Of a DNA stretch of 16,601 bases, positions 1 to 8,338 are shown piece after piece. This stretch comes from Methanosaeta sp. NSP1 (GTDB lineage: Archaea; Halobacteriota; Methanosarcinia; Methanotrichales; Methanotrichaceae). The translations under genes and the position numbers were made by a program. The notes below the pieces were generated by a model, which saw only the letters and a list, made by a program, of their open reading frames with translations, was not told where the DNA came from and did not search any database. Each line of letters opens with the position of its first letter. The stretch's first letter is position 1. The DNA is taken from contig NOLC01000138.1 of assembly GCA_002256595.1 (NCBI GenBank), positions 1-16,601 of the forward strand, given 5' to 3'.

Positions 1-865
1 TGATGGCCCTCTCTTGGAGCAGGTCGCTCTCCACCCTCTGGAACTTGGGATGTGGCATGACGTTTATGACCACATAGAGATCCCCGCTCTCAGCTCCCTG
101 GGCCCCGGCATCTCCCTGGCCCCGCAGCTTGAGGTGCTGGCCGTCATCTATTCCCGCCGGAATTTTGATGTTTATCTTGCGGGTTTTTCTTACCCTTCCC
201 GATCCGCCGCAGTCCCCGCAGGGATTGGTTATGATCTGGCCCTTGCCGCCGCATTTGGGGCAGGGGGATGCCGTGACCATCTGGCCGAAGGGGGTGTTCT
301 GAGCCCTGGTGATCTGGCCCGAGCCGTGGCAGTTGCCGCAGACGCTGGGAGCTGTTCCGGGCTTGGCACCGCTGCCCCGGCAGGTGGCGCAGTTCTCCGT
401 TCGCGGCACCTCAACTGTCGACTCCAGGCCGGACGCAGCCTGCTCCAGGGTGATATTGGCATCATAGCGCAGGTCCCGGCCCCGGGCCGGACCGCGGCTG
501 CGCCCTCCTCCGCCGCCGAAGAACATATCGAAGATGCTCTCGCTGCCGCCTCCTCTGGACCCGCCACCGCCAAAGCCGAATCCCCGCAGCAGATCCTCGA
601 AGTTGACCCCCCGGAAGAGGTCCTCCTGGGAGTACTGGCTGTTGATGCCGGCATGGCCGAACTGGTCGTACTTCTGCCTCTTCTCCGGATCGGATAAGAC
701 GGCATAGGCCTCGGAGATCTCCTTGAACCTCTCCTCCGCACCGGCCTCCTCGGAGCGGTCCGGATGGTACTTCATGGCCAGCTTGCGGTAAGCTCCCTTG
801 ATGTCCTTCTCGCTTGAGTCCTTGGCAACTCCCAAGACCTCGTAGTAGTCCTTCTTCTCCGGCAT
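1..865 (-). CDS. dnaJ: Chaperone DnaJ (Hsp40), 3' end cut by window edge
   Basis: Co-chaperone of DnaK: it delivers unfolded clients and stimulates DnaK ATP hydrolysis in the cytoplasm. From the ATG at 865, 288 codons are visible before the window ends. Residues 5-70 are a J domain with the HPD tripeptide at 34-36. A Gly/Phe-rich linker covers about 92-125. The zinc domain has all four CxxCxGxG repeats, starting at residues 159, 176, 202 and 216. The first part of the C-terminal client-binding domain follows, so this is a type I DnaJ, and roughly 90 residues should lie beyond the left edge. An AGAGG about 12 bases upstream is a distant ribosome site. It is the last gene of the grpE-dnaK-dnaJ series, 86 bases after dnaK, so co-transcription is likely. 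Confidence 0.97.
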   Translation of the reverse strand, partial: MPEKKDYYEVLGVAKDSSEKDIKGAYRKLAMKYHPDRSEEAGAEERFKEISEAYAVLSDPEKRQKYDQFGHAGINSQYSQEDLFRGVNFEDLLRGFGFGGGGSRGGGSESIFDMFFGGGGGRSRGPARGRDLRYDANITLEQAASGLESTVEVPRTENCATCRGSGAKPGTAPSVCGNCHGSGQITRAQNTPFGQMVTASPCPKCGGKGQIITNPCGDCGGSGRVRKTRKINIKIPAGIDDGQHLKLRGQGDAGAQGAESGDLYVVINVMPHPKFQRVESDLLQERAI

Positions 866-951
866 AATTGGCTTGATTCCTCTTTAGGGGGATGCAGCTC
901 TTTATTTGGGTTTTAAATGAGATTTTTCTGCGATTCTGCCTTCAGACCATC

Positions 952-2808
952 TCACTTCTTGTCGTTTACTACCTCGTAGTCGGCATCAACCGTCTGATCG
1001 GACGGCCCCTTTTCCGACTCCTGGCCTGAGCCCTGACTTTGCTGTGCCTTCTGCTGAGCCTCTGCTGCCTTCTGGTACATGGCCGCGGACAGCTCGTAGA
1101 TGGAGCTTTGCAGAGCCTCGGTCTTGGCCTTTATCTCCGAGATCTCTCCTCCGGTCTGGGCGTTCTTGAGATCGGCTATGGCCTTCTCGATCTTCTCCTT
1201 CTGCTCAGGCGTGGCCACATCTGCCGCATCTTTGAGCATCTTCTCCGAGGCATAGATCAATGAGTCAGCCGCATTCTTGACCTCGATCTCCTCTTTTCTC
1301 TTCAGATCGTCGGCGGCAAAGCGTTCCGCATCCTTGATCTTGGCATCGATATCCTCCTTGGAGAGCTTGTGAGGGGCAGTTATGGTCATATTCTGCTCCT
1401 TCTTGGTGGCCAGATCCTTGGCCGAGACATGGATGATGCCATTGGCATCAATGTCGAAGGTGACCTCGATCTGGGGAATGCCCCGCGGCGCGGGAGGAAT
1501 GCCAACCAGGGTAAACCTGCCCAAGGAAACATTATCCTTGGCCAGGGGCCTCTCTCCCTGCAAGACATTGACATCCACGCTGGTCTGATTGTCTGCGGCG
1601 GTGGTGAATATCTGGCTCTTTCTGGTGGGGATGGTGGTATTCCTCTCGATGAGCTTGGTGGTGACCGCTCCCAGGGTCTCAATGCCCAGAGACAGGGGGG
1701 TTACATCCAATAGCAGCAGGTCCTTGACCTCTCCGCCCAGCACCCCGGCCTGAATTGCCGCACCCATAGCCACGCATTCCATGGGATCCACACCCCGCTC
1801 AATGTCCTTGCCCATGAAGCTCTTGACGAACTCCTGCACCACAGGCATCCTGGTGGGGCCGCCAACTAAAATGATCTTGCCGATGTCTGACTTTTCCAGC
1901 TTGCTGTCTTGCAGGGCCCGGCTCATGGGACCGCGGCAGCGCTCAATGACATCCTGGATGAGCTCATCGAGCTTGGAGCGGGAGATGGTCATGGTCAGGT
2001 GCTTGGGTCCGCTGGCGTCGGCGGTGATATAGGGCAGGTTGAGGTTGGTCTGCATCACACTGGACAGCTCGATCTTGGCCACCTCCACCGCCTCACGCAG
2101 GCGCTGCATGGCCATGGAATCCCGGCGCAGATCCACGCCCGAATCCTGCTTGAACTTGTCCAGAACATAGCTCATCAGCCTCTCGTCCATGTCCCGACCA
2201 CCTAGCTGGGTGTCGCCGGAGGTGGACCTGACCTCGAAGACGCCCTCGCCGATCTCCATGATGGTCACATCCAGCGTGCCGCCGCCCAGATCGAAGACCA
2301 GTATCTTATGCTCGCCCACCTTATCCAGGCCGAAGGCCAGAGCGGCAGCCGTGGGCTCATTGATGATTCTGACAACTTCCAGGCCGGCAATGGTCCCGGC
2401 ATCCTTGGTGGCCTGTCTCTGGTTGTCGTTGAAGTAAGCCGGAACGGTGATCACTGCCTTGTCCACGCTGTCGGCGAGGTATGTCTCCGCATCGGTCTTG
2501 ATCTTGCGCAAAATCTGGGCCGATATGTCCTCCGGGGTGTACTCTTTGCCGTAAACCTTGACCTTATAGTCCGTGCCCATCTTTCTCTTGATGCCGGTGA
2601 TGGTTCCTTCCGAATTGGTGACCGCCTGCCTCTTGGCCGGCTCGCCCACCAACGCCTGTCCCTCTTTAGTGAAGGCCACATAAGACGGGAAGGCCTTGCC
2701 ACCTATGCTCGTACCCTCTGCACTGGGAATAATAGTAGGTCGGCCGCCGATCAGAACTGCAGCCGCCGAATTGCTGGTTCCAAGGTCAATGCCGATAATT
2801 TTTGACAA
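952..2808 (-). CDS. dnaK: Chaperone DnaK (Hsp70)
   Basis: ATP-dependent Hsp70 that binds exposed hydrophobic segments with DnaJ and GrpE. The 618-residue protein is full length. The nucleotide-binding domain has GIDLGTSNS at 6-14 and DLGGGTLDV at 173-181. The allosteric linker DLLLLDVTP lies at 363-371, followed by the beta-sandwich substrate domain and a helical lid from about 490. The tail is Gln/Ser/Glu-rich and ends in a DADYEVV-type sequence typical of bacterial DnaK. The start is a TTG at 2808, supported by a GGAGATGA ribosome site four bases before it and by the immediate match to the family N-terminus. Archaeal dnaK genes are generally thought to have come from bacteria; that is family knowledge, not shown here. 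A TATA-like box in the 54-base gap after grpE suggests the gene can also be transcribed alone. Confidence 0.98.
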   Translation of the reverse strand: MSKIIGIDLGTSNSAAAVLIGGRPTIIPSAEGTSIGGKAFPSYVAFTKEGQALVGEPAKRQAVTNSEGTITGIKRKMGTDYKVKVYGKEYTPEDISAQILRKIKTDAETYLADSVDKAVITVPAYFNDNQRQATKDAGTIAGLEVVRIINEPTAAALAFGLDKVGEHKILVFDLGGGTLDVTIMEIGEGVFEVRSTSGDTQLGGRDMDERLMSYVLDKFKQDSGVDLRRDSMAMQRLREAVEVAKIELSSVMQTNLNLPYITADASGPKHLTMTISRSKLDELIQDVIERCRGPMSRALQDSKLEKSDIGKIILVGGPTRMPVVQEFVKSFMGKDIERGVDPMECVAMGAAIQAGVLGGEVKDLLLLDVTPLSLGIETLGAVTTKLIERNTTIPTRKSQIFTTAADNQTSVDVNVLQGERPLAKDNVSLGRFTLVGIPPAPRGIPQIEVTFDIDANGIIHVSAKDLATKKEQNMTITAPHKLSKEDIDAKIKDAERFAADDLKRKEEIEVKNAADSLIYASEKMLKDAADVATPEQKEKIEKAIADLKNAQTGGEISEIKAKTEALQSSIYELSAAMYQKAAEAQQKAQQSQGSGQESEKGPSDQTVDADYEVVNDKK

Positions 2809-2850
2809 TATCTCATCTCCTGAACTTGAAATCTAAAACGACTTCGTCGA

Positions 2851-2858
2851 TATTTAAG
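2851..2858 (-). promoter_or_regulatory. Possible TATA box of dnaK
   Basis: CTTAAATA on the minus strand, about 46 bases upstream of the dnaK TTG, inside the short grpE-dnaK gap. Transcription would begin near 2829, leaving a leader of about 20 bases that includes the GGAGATGA ribosome site. The same 8-mer lies upstream of rpa. No B-recognition element is convincing, so this is tentative. Confidence 0.4.
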
Positions 2859-2862
2859 CCTA

Positions 2863-3351
2863 TCATCTTTTTGCCACTGCCACCTTTGAGAAGCGAATGA
2901 CATGACTGTTGAAGAGGTAACCTTTCTGGATCTCCTCAGCCACCAGCCCCTCTTCCAATTCCTGGCTCTCCACCTGATAGAGAGCTTCATGGCGATAGGG
3001 ATCGAATTTCATGCCCTTTGCCTCTATGGGCGCCAGCCCCTCACCGGATAGCACAGCAAAAAGCTGCATATACAGCACATTGCTGCCCTGGTCATGCTTT
3101 GCCGCCTGTTCCAGGCTGTCAAGAACGGGTAGAAGCTTGCAGATCAGCTTTTCAGAGGCATATTTTATGTTCTCTTCCTTCTCTCTGGCCGATCTCTTCA
3201 GGACATTGTCCAGATCTGCCCGGCAGCGCATGAGCAGCTCCAGCCTCTCCTCGGCCAAGGCCCGGGCTGAATTGATCTCTTCCATCAGCTCCTCGACGCT
3301 CATCTCTGAGGTTTCCGGTTTTTCTTCCCGTTCTGCCTGTGCATCCGCCAT
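2863..3351 (-). CDS. grpE: Nucleotide exchange factor GrpE
   Basis: GrpE releases ADP from DnaK and so resets the Hsp70 cycle. The 162-residue protein has an acidic N-terminus, a long charged helix (about residues 15-75) expected to form the dimer coiled coil, and a C-terminal beta domain with the family pattern of FDPYRHEAL followed by a hydrophobic strand and a GYLFNSHVIRFSKV end. I chose the ATG at 3351 because GGGTGA lies five bases before it. A GTG at 3360 is in frame but forms part of that ribosome site. It follows the thermosome gene by 92 bases and precedes dnaK by 54. The gap upstream holds an AT-rich stretch (3373-3385) that is too close to the start to be a convincing promoter that keeps the ribosome site. 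Confidence 0.95.
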   Translation of the reverse strand: MADAQAEREEKPETSEMSVEELMEEINSARALAEERLELLMRCRADLDNVLKRSAREKEENIKYASEKLICKLLPVLDSLEQAAKHDQGSNVLYMQLFAVLSGEGLAPIEAKGMKFDPYRHEALYQVESQELEEGLVAEEIQKGYLFNSHVIRFSKVAVAKR

Positions 3352-3397
3352 AAGCTTCACCCAAAGTTGGTTAATTTTTAAAATCTAATAGGGATGG

Positions 3398-3418
3398 ATC
3401 GGGCCGAAAAAGCCCGAT
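3398..3418 (-). terminator. Stem-loop between thermosome and grpE genes
   Basis: A perfect 7-bp stem (3398-3404 with 3412-3418) with a 7-base loop that reads TTTTTCG on the minus strand. It lies about 26 bases after the thermosome stop codon. Archaeal termination relies mainly on U tracts, and the only U tract here is in the loop. It could instead be an RNA processing or stability element between thermosome and grpE messages. Confidence 0.4.
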
Positions 3419-3443
3419 TCTCTTTTCCCGTCTCCCCAATCAC

Positions 3444-5081
3444 TCAGTAGTGAGGCATGGGCATCTGAGGCATGGTATAGTCATGGGGGCTCTGTCCCGG
3501 CTTGGGAGCCATCTCCTCCCTCTTGGCCGCAATGACGTCGTCTACCCGCAGAACCATTGTTGCGGCTTCAGTTGCCGATTTTATGGCCTGGGTCTTGACC
3601 TTCAGAGGCTCAACAATTCCTGCTGCCAGCATATCCGAGGGCTGGCCGGTGGCTATATCCAGGCCGAATGCCTTGCCCTGGCTGGTCATATTGCGCAGAG
3701 CGGCCAATGAGTCAAGGGGATCGAATCCGGAATTCTCGGCCAAAGTGAGAGGAATGGCCTCCACCGCATCGGCAAAAGCTCGGACCGCAAGCTGCTCCCG
3801 CCCTTCCAGTGTAGAGGCATACTGCCTCAGATTCTCGGCCACCATCATCTCCGGAGCACCTCCGCCGGGCACAATCTTCTTGGAGCGGATGACATCCAAA
3901 ACCACATTGAGAGCATCGTCCAGTGCCCTCTCCATCTCCTCCAGGAACTGCTCCGAGACGCCGTGCAGGATTATGGTCACGGCCTTGGCCTTGGGGCAGC
4001 CCTCCATGAAGAGCATCTTCTTGTCCTTGCCCACCTTGCGCTCCTCCACCAGAGCCGCCGATCCCAGGTCCTTGGCGGTGACGGTCATAACATCCCCCAC
4101 CAGACGAGCTCCGGTAGCCAGGGCCAGCATCTTCAGATCCTCTCTCTTGACCCGGCGAACTCCAATCATTCCCTGCCTGGCCAGATAGTTCTGAGCTGTA
4201 ACCCCTATGCCCTTCTCGCAGAAGACGACATTGGCGCCGGCGGCGGAAATGGCATCAATCTGAGATTTGATAACCTTCTCCTCGCCCTCTTTGAAGCTGG
4301 ATAGGTTCTTGGCCTCGGTTATGGTGACCTTGGCATCGGTATCCAGCTTCTTGAGCTCCAATGTGCCCTCGAGAAGCATGATCCTGGCATTTTCAATTCT
4401 CTTGGGCATCTCCAGAGATGTTCTCTCCTTCTCCACCACTATGCCATAAATTATAGAAGAGTCCTCGATCCTGCCGCCCGGGATCATCACCGTCTTGATG
4501 TTCTCTTCAATATCCTTGCCCTGGAATCCGGCTACAGCCTTGGCTGCTTCTACCGATATTGACGCCAGCTTGTCCATGGCGATCTCTATTCCCTTTCCAC
4601 GCATAGCGGTCTGGGCGATCTTCAATAAGATGCTCTCGTCGCCTGAGACATCAATGGCCATCTCGGCAAGCACCTTCTGGGCTCTGGCTGCAGCCTGCTT
4701 GTATCCCTGCACGATGACCGTGGGATGAACATCCTGATCCAGAAGGCCTTCCGCCTTCTCCAGGAGCTTTCCGGCTATGATCACCGCTGTGGTGGTGCCG
4801 TCCCCGATCTCATCATCCTGGGCCTTGGCCACCTCAACAATCATCTTGGCCACAGGATGCTCTATATCCATCTCCCGAAGAATGGTGGCGCCATCGTTGG
4901 TGATGGTTGCCTCCTCTCCGGCTATGAGCATTTTATCCATGCCCTTGGGACCGAGGGTGGTCCGGACGGACTCTGCGACCGCTTTCGCAGCCAGAATGTT
5001 CCTCCGCTGCGCATCTTTTCCGCTCTCTCTTTTGCTGCCTTCTTTTAATATGATAATTGGAACGCCGCTCAAACCTGCCAA
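3444..5081 (-). CDS. thsA: Thermosome subunit (group II chaperonin)
   Basis: Subunit of the double-ring archaeal chaperonin that folds proteins in a closed, ATP-driven chamber. From the TTG at 5081 the protein is 545 residues, the usual length. It carries LGPKGMDK at 43-50, NDGATIL at 62-68 and the nucleotide-binding GDGTTT at 93-98. Further on are the IVPGGGAPE motif and a GFDPLD segment of the distal equatorial domain. The tail is short and Met/Pro-rich (ending MPMPHY) rather than the Gly/Met repeats seen in many thermosomes. The frame stays open for 43 more codons upstream, but that segment contains the TATA box and does not look like protein. The TTG start has GGGAGG nine bases before it and gives the normal MAGLSGVP-type N-terminus. 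The subunit type (alpha, beta or gamma) cannot be fixed from one gene, so the symbol is generic. Confidence 0.96.
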   Translation of the reverse strand: MAGLSGVPIIILKEGSKRESGKDAQRRNILAAKAVAESVRTTLGPKGMDKMLIAGEEATITNDGATILREMDIEHPVAKMIVEVAKAQDDEIGDGTTTAVIIAGKLLEKAEGLLDQDVHPTVIVQGYKQAAARAQKVLAEMAIDVSGDESILLKIAQTAMRGKGIEIAMDKLASISVEAAKAVAGFQGKDIEENIKTVMIPGGRIEDSSIIYGIVVEKERTSLEMPKRIENARIMLLEGTLELKKLDTDAKVTITEAKNLSSFKEGEEKVIKSQIDAISAAGANVVFCEKGIGVTAQNYLARQGMIGVRRVKREDLKMLALATGARLVGDVMTVTAKDLGSAALVEERKVGKDKKMLFMEGCPKAKAVTIILHGVSEQFLEEMERALDDALNVVLDVIRSKKIVPGGGAPEMMVAENLRQYASTLEGREQLAVRAFADAVEAIPLTLAENSGFDPLDSLAALRNMTSQGKAFGLDIATGQPSDMLAAGIVEPLKVKTQAIKSATEAATMVLRVDDVIAAKREEMAPKPGQSPHDYTMPQMPMPHY

Positions 5082-5126
5082 ACCTATAGGCCTCCCGGAC
5101 TTTTTCTTACTACCAGTTTGAAGTTC

Positions 5127-5135
5127 TATATAAAG
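5127..5135 (-). promoter_or_regulatory. TATA box of the thermosome gene
   Basis: CTTTATATA on the minus strand, centred about 50 bases before the TTG start. Transcription would begin near 5106, giving a leader of about 25 bases that includes the GGGAGG ribosome site. The position and sequence fit a typical strong archaeal promoter, as expected for a heat-shock chaperonin. I see no clear operator for a heat-shock repressor. Confidence 0.65.
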
Positions 5136-5231
5136 GATTCGCATGATCGCATGGTCTGAGGCCGGAGAAAGAGAACATATCCATAGGATTTTGTATTTAA
5201 CGCATTGCATATATATTCTAAAGGGGAAGAT

Positions 5232-5239
5232 CTATATAG
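5232..5239 (+). promoter_or_regulatory. Possible TATA box of the pstB-phoU genes
   Basis: The perfect palindrome CTATATAG lies 42 bases before the pstB ATG at 5281. Transcription would start near 5261. A second AT-rich candidate, ATATATAT-like at about 5208-5217, lies further upstream. The 5136-5230 stretch between the divergent thermosome and pstB promoters is AT-rich and is where phosphate-responsive operators would be expected, but I cannot identify one. Confidence 0.4.
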
Positions 5240-5280
5240 CCCACAGCCTTTTCCCCATCTGAGAAAGAGCCATAACAACA

Positions 5281-6045
5281 ATGCAAAGGGGATCTGTGTT
5301 GACATCAAAGATCGTCTCTAATGATTTAAATCTCTGGTACGGGCAGAAGCAGGCTCTCAAGAGCATAAGCATGGAAATTCCCGAGAACAAGATAACAGCG
5401 CTCATAGGCCCTTCCGGCTGCGGCAAATCCACATTTATCCGCTGCCTCAACCGCATGAACGATCTGGTGGCCAATATCCGGGTGGAGGGACAGATCCTCT
5501 ATGATAATATCGATATTTACAGCAAGGATGTGGATGTGGTGGAGCTGCGAAAGAGGATAGGGATGGTTTTTCAAAAGCCCAATCCTTTTCCCATGTCTAT
5601 TTTTGATAATGTGGCCTATGGCCCCAGGATCCACGGGATGAAGAATATCGATAAGATCGTGGAGCGCAGCCTCAAGGATGCCGCCCTCTGGGAAGAAGCA
5701 AGCGAGAGGCTGGATCAGCCTGCTATGGGCCTTTCCGGAGGACAGCAGCAGAGGCTTTGCATCGCCCGCACCCTGGCCATGAAGCCGGACGTCATCTTAT
5801 TCGATGAGCCGTGCAGCGCTCTCGACCCCATCTCTACCGGCAAGATAGAGAGCCTTATGGAGGGGCTCAAGGACAATTACACCCAGGTGATTGTCACTCA
5901 TAATATGCAGCAAGCAGCCAGGATCTCCGACTGTACGGCCTTCTTTTTGCTGGGAGAGCTGATAGAGGTGGGCGAGACCAAACGCATCTTTGAGATGCCC
6001 CAAGAGAAGAGCACTGAGGATTATATCACAGGAAGATTCGGCTAA
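5281..6045 (+). CDS. pstB: Phosphate ABC transporter ATP-binding protein PstB
   Basis: The ATPase that drives the PstSCAB high-affinity phosphate importer from the cytoplasmic face of the membrane. All ABC motifs are intact in the 254-residue form: Walker [10 protein letters not shown] at 43-51, Q-loop Gln at 98 followed by the PstB-type KPNPFPMSI run, signature LSGGQQQR at 151-158, Walker [14 protein letters not shown] at 171-183, and switch His at 207. The start is uncertain. The ATG at 5281 has no ribosome site, whereas a TTG at 5299 has AGGGGAT six bases before it and gives the more usual PstB length (248 residues). The next genes are phoU and a PhoU-like gene, but no pstS, pstC or pstA lies in the window. 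Upstream is the divergent thermosome gene. Confidence 0.96.
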   Translation: MQRGSVLTSKIVSNDLNLWYGQKQALKSISMEIPENKITALIGPSGCGKSTFIRCLNRMNDLVANIRVEGQILYDNIDIYSKDVDVVELRKRIGMVFQKPNPFPMSIFDNVAYGPRIHGMKNIDKIVERSLKDAALWEEASERLDQPAMGLSGGQQQRLCIARTLAMKPDVILFDEPCSALDPISTGKIESLMEGLKDNYTQVIVTHNMQQAARISDCTAFFLLGELIEVGETKRIFEMPQEKSTEDYITGRFG

Positions 6046-6087
6046 GGCAAAAGAGGGATTGCAGCAGAGGTTCTAAATGGTGGTTAG

Positions 6088-6747
6088 ATGAGTCCGTATC
6101 GAGAGCGATATCGCAGAGACCTCAATGATCTGAAGACACTCACCAAAGATCTGGCGGACCGGGTGGGAGAAGCCATCAAAAAGTCGGTGCTGGCGCTGAG
6201 CAATGGAGATGTCGATCTGGCCCGAGAGGTGGTCAAAGAGGATCAGGAGATGGATGATCTGAGCCTCAAGATCGAGAATCTATGCATGGAGCTGCTGGCG
6301 CTCCAGCAGCCCATGGCCAAGGATCTGCGGCGCATCATAGGCATTTTGAAGATAGGCATAGATCTGGAGAGGATCGGAGACCTGGCTGTGGATGTGGCCA
6401 GAGTCACCATGCAGTCGCAGAACAAGATCCAGATAACCAAGCTCGAATTCATTCCTCGCATGGCGGAGATAGATGAAAAGATGCTGGATCAGGCCATCCT
6501 GGCCCTCATGAACAGCGATGCCGATTTGGCCCGGCAGGTCACCAAATGGGATTATGAGATAGATGGACTCTATGTCAAGGCCAGAGACAAGCTGCTCAAG
6601 ATCGTCATTGAGAGGCCTGAGGTGATCCGGGAGGGAACGGCTCTGCTTATGGTCAACAGGCATCTGGAGCGGGCTGGCGACCATATCTGCAACATATGCG
6701 AGAGCATCGTCTATATGGTTCAGGCAAAGAGGGAGCATCTCAACTAG
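6088..6747 (+). CDS. phoU: Phosphate uptake regulator PhoU
   Basis: PhoU proteins restrain the Pst transporter and link phosphate status to gene control. The 219 residues form the usual two-fold repeat of three-helix bundles, and each repeat ends in the metal-binding ExxxD signature: DLERIGD at 92-98 and HLERAGD at 192-198. The length is normal for PhoU. The start is the ATG at 6088, with GGTGGT just before it. It follows pstB by 42 bases on the same strand and is 8 bases before the next PhoU gene, so the three probably share one transcript. No classical bacterial PhoR/PhoB pair is visible in the window; archaeal PhoU partners are not well established. Confidence 0.95.
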   Translation: MSPYRERYRRDLNDLKTLTKDLADRVGEAIKKSVLALSNGDVDLAREVVKEDQEMDDLSLKIENLCMELLALQQPMAKDLRRIIGILKIGIDLERIGDLAVDVARVTMQSQNKIQITKLEFIPRMAEIDEKMLDQAILALMNSDADLARQVTKWDYEIDGLYVKARDKLLKIVIERPEVIREGTALLMVNRHLERAGDHICNICESIVYMVQAKREHLN

Positions 6748-6755
6748 GGTTTGAT

Positions 6756-7760
6756 ATGGACACAAGAAAGGTGCAGAGGACGGGCAAATCGACATTTATC
6801 GTCTCACTTCCCAAGAACTGGGCCATCAAGAACGGCATATCGGCAGGCTCCATAGTCTACATCCATCAGGGGGACAATGGAGCCCTTACCCTGTCTACGG
6901 ATCGGTCCGAAAGAGATCTCCGGGCCCATCTGGATATCGGTGACAAGCTGGGAGAGCCTCTGGTCAGAGATATCATCGGATGCTATGTGGGAGGCTACAG
7001 GGTCATCGAGGTGACTGCCAAGCATATGTCCTCCCTGCAGAAGAAGGATCTGCATCAGATAGTCAACAAGCTGATCGGCCCGGAGATTTTAGAGGAGACC
7101 ATAAACAAGGTGGTCATTCAGGATCTATTGAGCTCTGAGGAGCTGCAGTCGGAGAAGGCCCTGCGCAGGATCAAGACTGTGGTCAAGTCCATGATCTCAG
7201 ACTCCTTTAACAGCATTCTGAACAACAACCAGGAGCTGGCTATGGATGTCATTGCCAGGGACAATGATGTGGACCGGCTCAACCTGCTCATATCCCGCCA
7301 GTTTACAGAGATACTCAGATCGGGATCGGTGCGCCAGGAGACGCTCAATCCCATCACCGCTTTCAATTATATGCAGGCCTCATCCAATCTGGAGCGCATT
7401 GCCGATCACGCCCACCGCATTGCCCATATCGCCAGCCAAAATGGCTTTCGGCTGCCGGAGGAGCTGAAAGATGAACTCCCCCGGATGGACACTCTGCTCT
7501 GCAGCCTGATTGAAGACTCCGTAAATTACCTGGTTCAAACCAATTCCGGCAAGGCCAATGAGCTCATAGACAGGATCAGGGAGATCAAGAGCCGCATTGG
7601 GGGGCTGTCCAATTCCTCCCAGAGCAAGGATGAATCCGAGCTCCTGGCACGACTGATTCTGGCCGGCAGCATGGAAAGGATGCTGGACTATATCATGAAT
7701 ATCTCCGAGCTGACCATCAACCTCAGCCACGCCATGAGCTCCAATGAGAGGGCGGCATAA
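6756..7760 (+). CDS. PhoU-domain protein with N-terminal AbrB (SpoVT/AbrB) domain
   Basis: Probable phosphate-linked regulator of 334 residues. Residues 1-48 match an AbrB-type swapped-hairpin fold: RKVQRTGKSTFIVSLPKNW followed by a GISAGSIVYI segment. Residues from about 110 form two PhoU-like helical bundles, with NLERIAD at 211-217 and a weaker MERMLDY at 306-312. A charged stretch at about 278-295 separates them. The frame is open further upstream inside phoU, but the ATG at 6756 begins exactly at the AbrB domain and has AGGG seven bases before it. In other archaea this fusion is annotated as a PhoU or AbrB-family regulator. My inference is that the AbrB part binds DNA, or holds a dimer, while the PhoU part senses metal or transporter state. 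It ends the pstB-phoU series. Confidence 0.9.
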   Translation: MDTRKVQRTGKSTFIVSLPKNWAIKNGISAGSIVYIHQGDNGALTLSTDRSERDLRAHLDIGDKLGEPLVRDIIGCYVGGYRVIEVTAKHMSSLQKKDLHQIVNKLIGPEILEETINKVVIQDLLSSEELQSEKALRRIKTVVKSMISDSFNSILNNNQELAMDVIARDNDVDRLNLLISRQFTEILRSGSVRQETLNPITAFNYMQASSNLERIADHAHRIAHIASQNGFRLPEELKDELPRMDTLLCSLIEDSVNYLVQTNSGKANELIDRIREIKSRIGGLSNSSQSKDESELLARLILAGSMERMLDYIMNISELTINLSHAMSSNERAA

Positions 7761-7814
7761 AGCCCCAATGCAGTCTTTCTAACAAGTGAAATTTGCATCG
7801 ATCCAGTCAAGGCG

Positions 7815-7840
7815 GCCGGCAATGCCCTCCTCTGGCCGGC
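7815..7840 (+). terminator. Possible stem-loop between convergent genes
   Basis: GCCGGC at 7815-7820 can pair with GCCGGC at 7835-7840 around a 14-base loop. It sits in the 88-base gap between the AbrB-PhoU gene (plus) and the membrane-protein gene (minus), where transcripts from both sides would end. There is no U tract, and GCCGGC is common in this DNA, so the call is weak. Confidence 0.25.
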
Positions 7841-7848
7841 ATAGGATA

Positions 7849-8301
7849 TTAAGCCTTGAGCAGCCTGGACGCTCCGTAAATGATAAGGGTGACCATCAAT
7901 ATGGACGATGCCAGAGCCCCGGGAAATTCGGGGATGATCCCGGTGATGAATGTTAAAACTAATGATGCAATCAAAGTCAGGAGTAGGAGGACAGGAACTG
8001 CATGAATGGAGCCGGCAAGGGAAAGGTCGCTCATCCTCTCCAATAGAGCATATGGGGATGATCCCCTCTCTGCATCATCCTGTCTGCCTTCACCGTTATC
8101 GTACCCTTCCCTTGCATCATGCTCTCCCTGCTCCAGGAGATTCAGCTCATCTCTCTCTGCCTGATGGATGATCTCCAGGCTCTCGCTGTCTGCATCCTGA
8201 CGATAGCCGAGCCAGGCCTCCTCATGGCCGGGAGGCCCTTGCTCCCATTCCCCGGCCGGCTTTACTGCCTTATCTCCTTCTTCCTCTGCCGGCTCATCCA
8301 T
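7849..8301 (-). CDS. C-terminal membrane-anchor part of a frame-broken protein
   Basis: 150 residues from an ATG at 8301. Residues 1-95 are acidic and hydrophilic. Two hydrophobic helices follow at about 100-120 and 127-147, separated by a short GIIPEFPG turn, and the chain ends RLLKA, so both helices probably form a C-terminal hairpin in the membrane. The ATG has no good ribosome site; the run before it is A-rich. In this frame translation is open upstream to 8361 and continues the same charged linker composition. I therefore think this is the second half of the gene beginning at 9079, not a gene of its own. The overall plan (beta-rich N-domain, long linker, two C-terminal helices) resembles archaeal proteins of uncertain function, possibly DUF7524, but I cannot confirm the family. 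Confidence 0.7.
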   Translation of the reverse strand: MDEPAEEEGDKAVKPAGEWEQGPPGHEEAWLGYRQDADSESLEIIHQAERDELNLLEQGEHDAREGYDNGEGRQDDAERGSSPYALLERMSDLSLAGSIHAVPVLLLLTLIASLVLTFITGIIPEFPGALASSILMVTLIIYGASRLLKA

Positions 8302-8338
8302 TTCTTTTTTTATTCCCCACCCCTGCGGCCTGTCCTCA

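Noticed and set aside
14..697. Long plus-strand reading frame opposite dnaJ
   Set aside because: It lies antisense to a full set of DnaJ motifs, is Ala/Gly/Leu-rich and low in complexity, and resembles no family I recognise. Similar mirror frames opposite dnaK, thermosome, top6B and rpa were dropped for the same reason.
3349..3360. GTG at 3360 as the grpE start
   Set aside because: The GTG is part of the GGGTGA ribosome site that serves the ATG at 3351.
5082..5210. 43-codon N-terminal extension of the thermosome protein
   Set aside because: The extension covers the TATA box and the ribosome site, and the family N-terminus matches the TTG at 5081.
5136..5230. Heat-shock or phosphate operator in the divergent region
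   Set aside because: The region is AT-rich, but I found no convincing inverted repeat beyond the CTATATAG box, so no operator is claimed.
8304..8311. Run of seven A residues (minus strand) as the cause of the membrane-protein frame break
   Set aside because: It lies downstream of the stop at 8341-8339, so slippage there cannot join the two frames. The 7-bp duplication upstream of the stop explains it exactly.
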